Source: DAIOHQ01 sp036744635 (GTDB lineage: Bacteria > Planctomycetota > Phycisphaerae > Tepidisphaerales > Tepidisphaeraceae). Taken from it: 7,398 bases of DNA. The translations under genes were made by a program, and so were the position numbers. Each line of letters starts with the position of its first letter. The first letter of the stretch is position 1. The notes beneath the pieces were generated by a model. The model was not told the origin of the DNA and searched no databases. It was given only the letters and a program-made list of their open reading frames with translations. The stretch spans positions 1 to 7,398 of the forward strand of contig DAIOHQ010000244.1 in NCBI GenBank assembly GCA_036744635.1. Direction: 5' to 3'. Positions 5,663-7,398 of the stretch are shown here, piece after piece.

Positions 5663-5712
5663 ATGGCTGGATGAGTGGCAGGTGTACTCACCTGCCCGAA
5701 TCCAGCCATTTT
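5663..5712 (+). terminator. Probable terminator of the pil operon, built on a second GTGG hairpin
   Basis: An outer perfect 10-bp stem, ATGGCTGGAT (5663-5672) with ATCCAGCCAT (5700-5709), encloses an inner 8-bp stem, GGCAGGTG (5677-5684) with CACCTGCC (5689-5696), loop TACT. The outer stem runs into TTTT (5709-5712). Position 30 bases after the pilC stop and the stem-plus-T layout suggest rho-independent termination. The T-run is short, so efficiency is uncertain. The inner part, GTGG (5675-5678) plus a CAGGTG/CACCTG stem, looks like a second copy of the hairpin at 5639-5660, so a repeat may have been adopted as terminator. Confidence 0.5.
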
Positions 5713-5810
5713 CTGCCAAGCACTCCAAATGAGTCATATACACCGTTCCCCGGCATACGCATCGCCCCCGAATCTGTACTGCCGCCAATTTGGGCGTACC
5801 ATCACCCGCG

Positions 5811-6818
5811 ATGAAGTTGCGCACGCTGCTGCTCATCATTGCATTCATGGTGCTCGCGACCACCGTCGCGGCAGTGCTTTTACGGGAGCGGCCAGTGGAA
5901 ATACGTGAGCTTGACGGATATCCCGCGCGGATCTTGAGCAATGGCACGATCACCGTGCCGGTCTATCTGCCGGACGCGAAGCGGGGCTACTACCGCGCCC
6001 AGCGCTTTGACTGGTCCGGCATCATCGCCCACGTCGAATATCGCGGCCATCAATTCTGGGGACCATGGGTTTCGCCGCACGATCCGAGCGTCAACGATCA
6101 CGTCAACGGCCCGGCCGAGGAGTTCTCCATGCTCGAGCCGCCGGGATTCAAGGAAACTCCAATTGGCGACACCTTCTTGAAAATTGGCGTCGGCCGCCTG
6201 CGCAAGACGCAGAATTTCTATTCGTTTTCACTGCCGTATGAGCTCGTCGATTCCGGCCAACGAACTTTCACATCCGGTTCGGACTGGATCGAGTTCGTCC
6301 ATGACATGAGCGAGAAGGACGGGTACGGGTATCATTATATCAAGCGGATCGCCCTGCTCGCCGGCCGGCCGGCATTGCGCATCACCCATCGCCTGGTCAA
6401 TACCGGCGCCAAGCCGCTCGACACTTCCATGTACTGCCACAACTTCAGCGTGATCGATGGCGCGCCCACCGGCCCCGCCTACGAGGTGGATTTCCCCTTT
6501 CCCGCCGAGCCGCAGGATCCCAGGACATTTCGCGGCCATGCAACCCTCGCACAAGGCAAGCTGCGCTTCGTTCATCCGCTGGTCGGTGACAACACCTTCG
6601 TGGAGATGACCGGATTTGCATCAGCCGCCGACAATGGATTCACCCTGAGAAACACCGAGCACGGCGCCGCGATCACCATGCGCGCAGACACCCCGCCCAG
6701 CCGCTACGCCCTATGGGCCTGTCCCACCGCCCCCTGCCCCGAACCGTACATCGCAATCAAGTTAAAATCCGGCGAAGAGCAGGCGTGGGGAATGGAGTAC
6801 GAGTTTTCCGTGAAGTGA
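5811..6818 (+). CDS. Secreted or membrane-anchored galactose-mutarotase-fold (aldose 1-epimerase-like) protein
   Basis: This 335-residue protein has an N-terminal signal peptide or anchor (K-L-R then a hydrophobic stretch, about 5-24), so the rest acts outside the cytoplasm. The body has the feel of a beta-rich mutarotase-like fold: a G-Y-Y-R..R-F-D-W-S-G-I-I opening (59-72), G-P-A-E-E-F (100-105), F-L-K-I-G-V-G (122-128), D-W-I-E-F-V-H (158-164), Y-C-H-N-F (208-212) and a C-terminal C-P-E-P-Y-I-A-I (309-316). H210 and E103 or E104 are candidate functional residues by analogy with the His and Glu of GalM; this is inference. I recall similar secreted proteins of unknown function in Acidobacteriota and Planctomycetota. 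It starts 177 bases after pilC, beyond a probable terminator, so it is probably its own unit and not a pilus gene. The ATG at 5811 gives a proper signal sequence; an in-frame TTG at 5790 would add seven residues. No ribosome binding site is visible. Substrate is unknown. Confidence 0.72.
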   Translation: MKLRTLLLIIAFMVLATTVAAVLLRERPVEIRELDGYPARILSNGTITVPVYLPDAKRGYYRAQRFDWSGIIAHVEYRGHQFWGPWVSPHDPSVNDHVNGPAEEFSMLEPPGFKETPIGDTFLKIGVGRLRKTQNFYSFSLPYELVDSGQRTFTSGSDWIEFVHDMSEKDGYGYHYIKRIALLAGRPALRITHRLVNTGAKPLDTSMYCHNFSVIDGAPTGPAYEVDFPFPAEPQDPRTFRGHATLAQGKLRFVHPLVGDNTFVEMTGFASAADNGFTLRNTEHGAAITMRADTPPSRYALWACPTAPCPEPYIAIKLKSGEEQAWGMEYEFSVK

Positions 6819-6850
6819 TCGTCAGACTCTCGCATTCGCCAGACAATCAA

Positions 6851-6889
6851 ATAGCCCCGTATGTACATGTGATGTACATGCGGGGCTAT
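6851..6889. terminator. Strong hairpin between convergent genes, probable bidirectional terminator
   Basis: ATAGCCCCG-T-ATGTACAT (6851-6868) pairs with ATGTACAT-G-CGGGGCTAT (6872-6889) over 18 positions. One T-G position can wobble in the plus-strand RNA, and the loop is GTG. It lies 32 bases after the stop of the plus-strand gene and 24 bases beyond the stop of the minus-strand gene. T-tracts are weak: ATTTGATTG after the stem on the minus strand, and GATTGATTT a little after it on the plus strand. Position and stem strength support termination in both directions. Confidence 0.65.
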
Positions 6890-6913
6890 GGATTGATTTC
6901 AAATCCAAATCGC

Positions 6914-7398
6914 TTACGTCCGCGACTGCTTCAGGATCAAATTCTTCGCCTGATCCGCCGGCAGGTTCAGCGCGCCGCGCAGCTCACCGGCCGCGCTGCG
7001 AACATCGTTGTTCGTCGAGCCGTCGATCACCTTGTTGATCGCATCGACCTGCGCATCTTCAAGCTGGTTGCCGAAGAATTTGGCATTGGCGGCGGCCGCT
7101 TTCAGGATGCTCACCTTGAGCTCATCGGCGGTCTTCTCGTCGGTCCCCTTCTGCACCAGGCCAACCTGCGCCTGTTTCGACTGCAGCAGCCCGAGCACGT
7201 TGGCCACCGCCTTCACCAGCTCCGGCCGGGCATCGGCCAGGGCGCTCAGCAGCGTCGGCTCCGCTCCCGACAGGTCGAACACCTTATCGGAAACATTCGC
7301 CTGGCTCACCACCACCTTCCCCATCATCTCCGCTGCCCGCAAGGCATAGGACGTCGCCAGCTTCTCATCCAGAGGCAGCGCCCCGCTCTTGCGGCGGG
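6914..7398 (-). CDS. C-terminal part of a probable HEAT-repeat protein (partial, runs off the window)
   Basis: The frame stays open from the TAA at 6914-6916 to the right edge of the window (about 161 codons), so the true start is outside. Possible internal starts such as the TTG at 7342 are not convincing because coding continues upstream with L-P-L-D-E-K-L-A-T-S-Y-A-L. The sequence is Ala/Leu-rich and almost wholly helical in character, made of paired helices of about 30-40 residues: A-E-P-T-L-L-S-A-L-A-D, R-P-E-L-V-K-A-V-A, then D-V-R-S-A-A-G-E-L-R-G-A-L. This is typical of HEAT-like solenoids that mediate protein contacts. It ends with L-P-A-D-Q-A-K-N-L-I-L-K-Q-S-R-T. I recall similar C-termini in planctomycete HEAT-repeat proteins but cannot verify this. 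Function is unknown. Confidence 0.7.
   Translation of the reverse strand, partial: RRKSGALPLDEKLATSYALRAAEMMGKVVVSQANVSDKVFDLSGAEPTLLSALADARPELVKAVANVLGLLQSKQAQVGLVQKGTDEKTADELKVSILKAAAANAKFFGNQLEDAQVDAINKVIDGSTNNDVRSAAGELRGALNLPADQAKNLILKQSRT

Noticed and set aside
1..5712. A new defence or mobile system within the window
   Set aside because: All genes in this part are recognisable pilus components. No nuclease, integrase, reverse transcriptase or toxin-antitoxin gene is visible, so novelty is limited to the repeats.
5675..5908. Small plus-strand open frame (77 codons) after pilC
   Set aside because: It starts inside the GTGG hairpin and overlaps the signal peptide of the next gene in another frame. 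Repeat-derived start, no ribosome binding site.
7008..7349. Plus-strand open frame (113 codons) opposite the HEAT-like gene
   Set aside because: Ser/Ala-rich shadow. The minus-strand frame is open to the window edge and has helical-repeat periodicity.

Overview
The window is a GC-rich bacterial segment. It carries the middle and end of a type IVa pilus (T4P) operon, then a secreted sugar-epimerase-fold protein and, on the opposite strand, the C-terminal part of a probable HEAT-repeat protein. Three things suggest Planctomycetota, perhaps a Phycisphaerae-like lineage: the style of the intergenic repeats (GGGCGTCTCGCCC palindromes, CAGACATTCTTGTCTG hairpins, heptamer arrays), the gene order, and the HEAT-like C-terminus. 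This is recollection-based inference. Acidobacteriota or Verrucomicrobiota cannot be excluded without a search.

Layout: (1) 38-1351 holds a PilO-like inner-membrane alignment protein followed by a PilP/GspC-like membrane-anchored protein. pilM and pilN would be expected just upstream, outside the window. (2) 1378-5633 holds pilB (extension ATPase), pilT (retraction ATPase) and pilC (inner-membrane platform). (3) 5639-5712 holds two related hairpins, the second enclosed in a longer stem followed by T's, which probably ends the operon. (4) 5811-6818 encodes a secreted or membrane-anchored protein resembling the galactose-mutarotase (aldose 1-epimerase) fold. (5) A strong 18-bp hairpin at 6851-6889 lies between convergent genes. 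(6) 6914-7398 on the minus strand is an open-ended CDS.

The proteins form one machine. PilO and the PilP-like protein belong to the periplasmic alignment complex, PilC is the platform, and PilB and PilT are the interchangeable hexameric motors for pilus growth and retraction. No prepilin, prepilin peptidase or secretin is present in the window.

The most unusual signal is outside the genes. Nearly every gap of the pil operon holds a structured repeat, and these fall into different classes: REP/REPIN-like palindromes with a GTAG head, inverted arrays of 7-nt units, and GTGG-headed hairpins with a compensated stem. The genes themselves look ordinary for a T4P locus.
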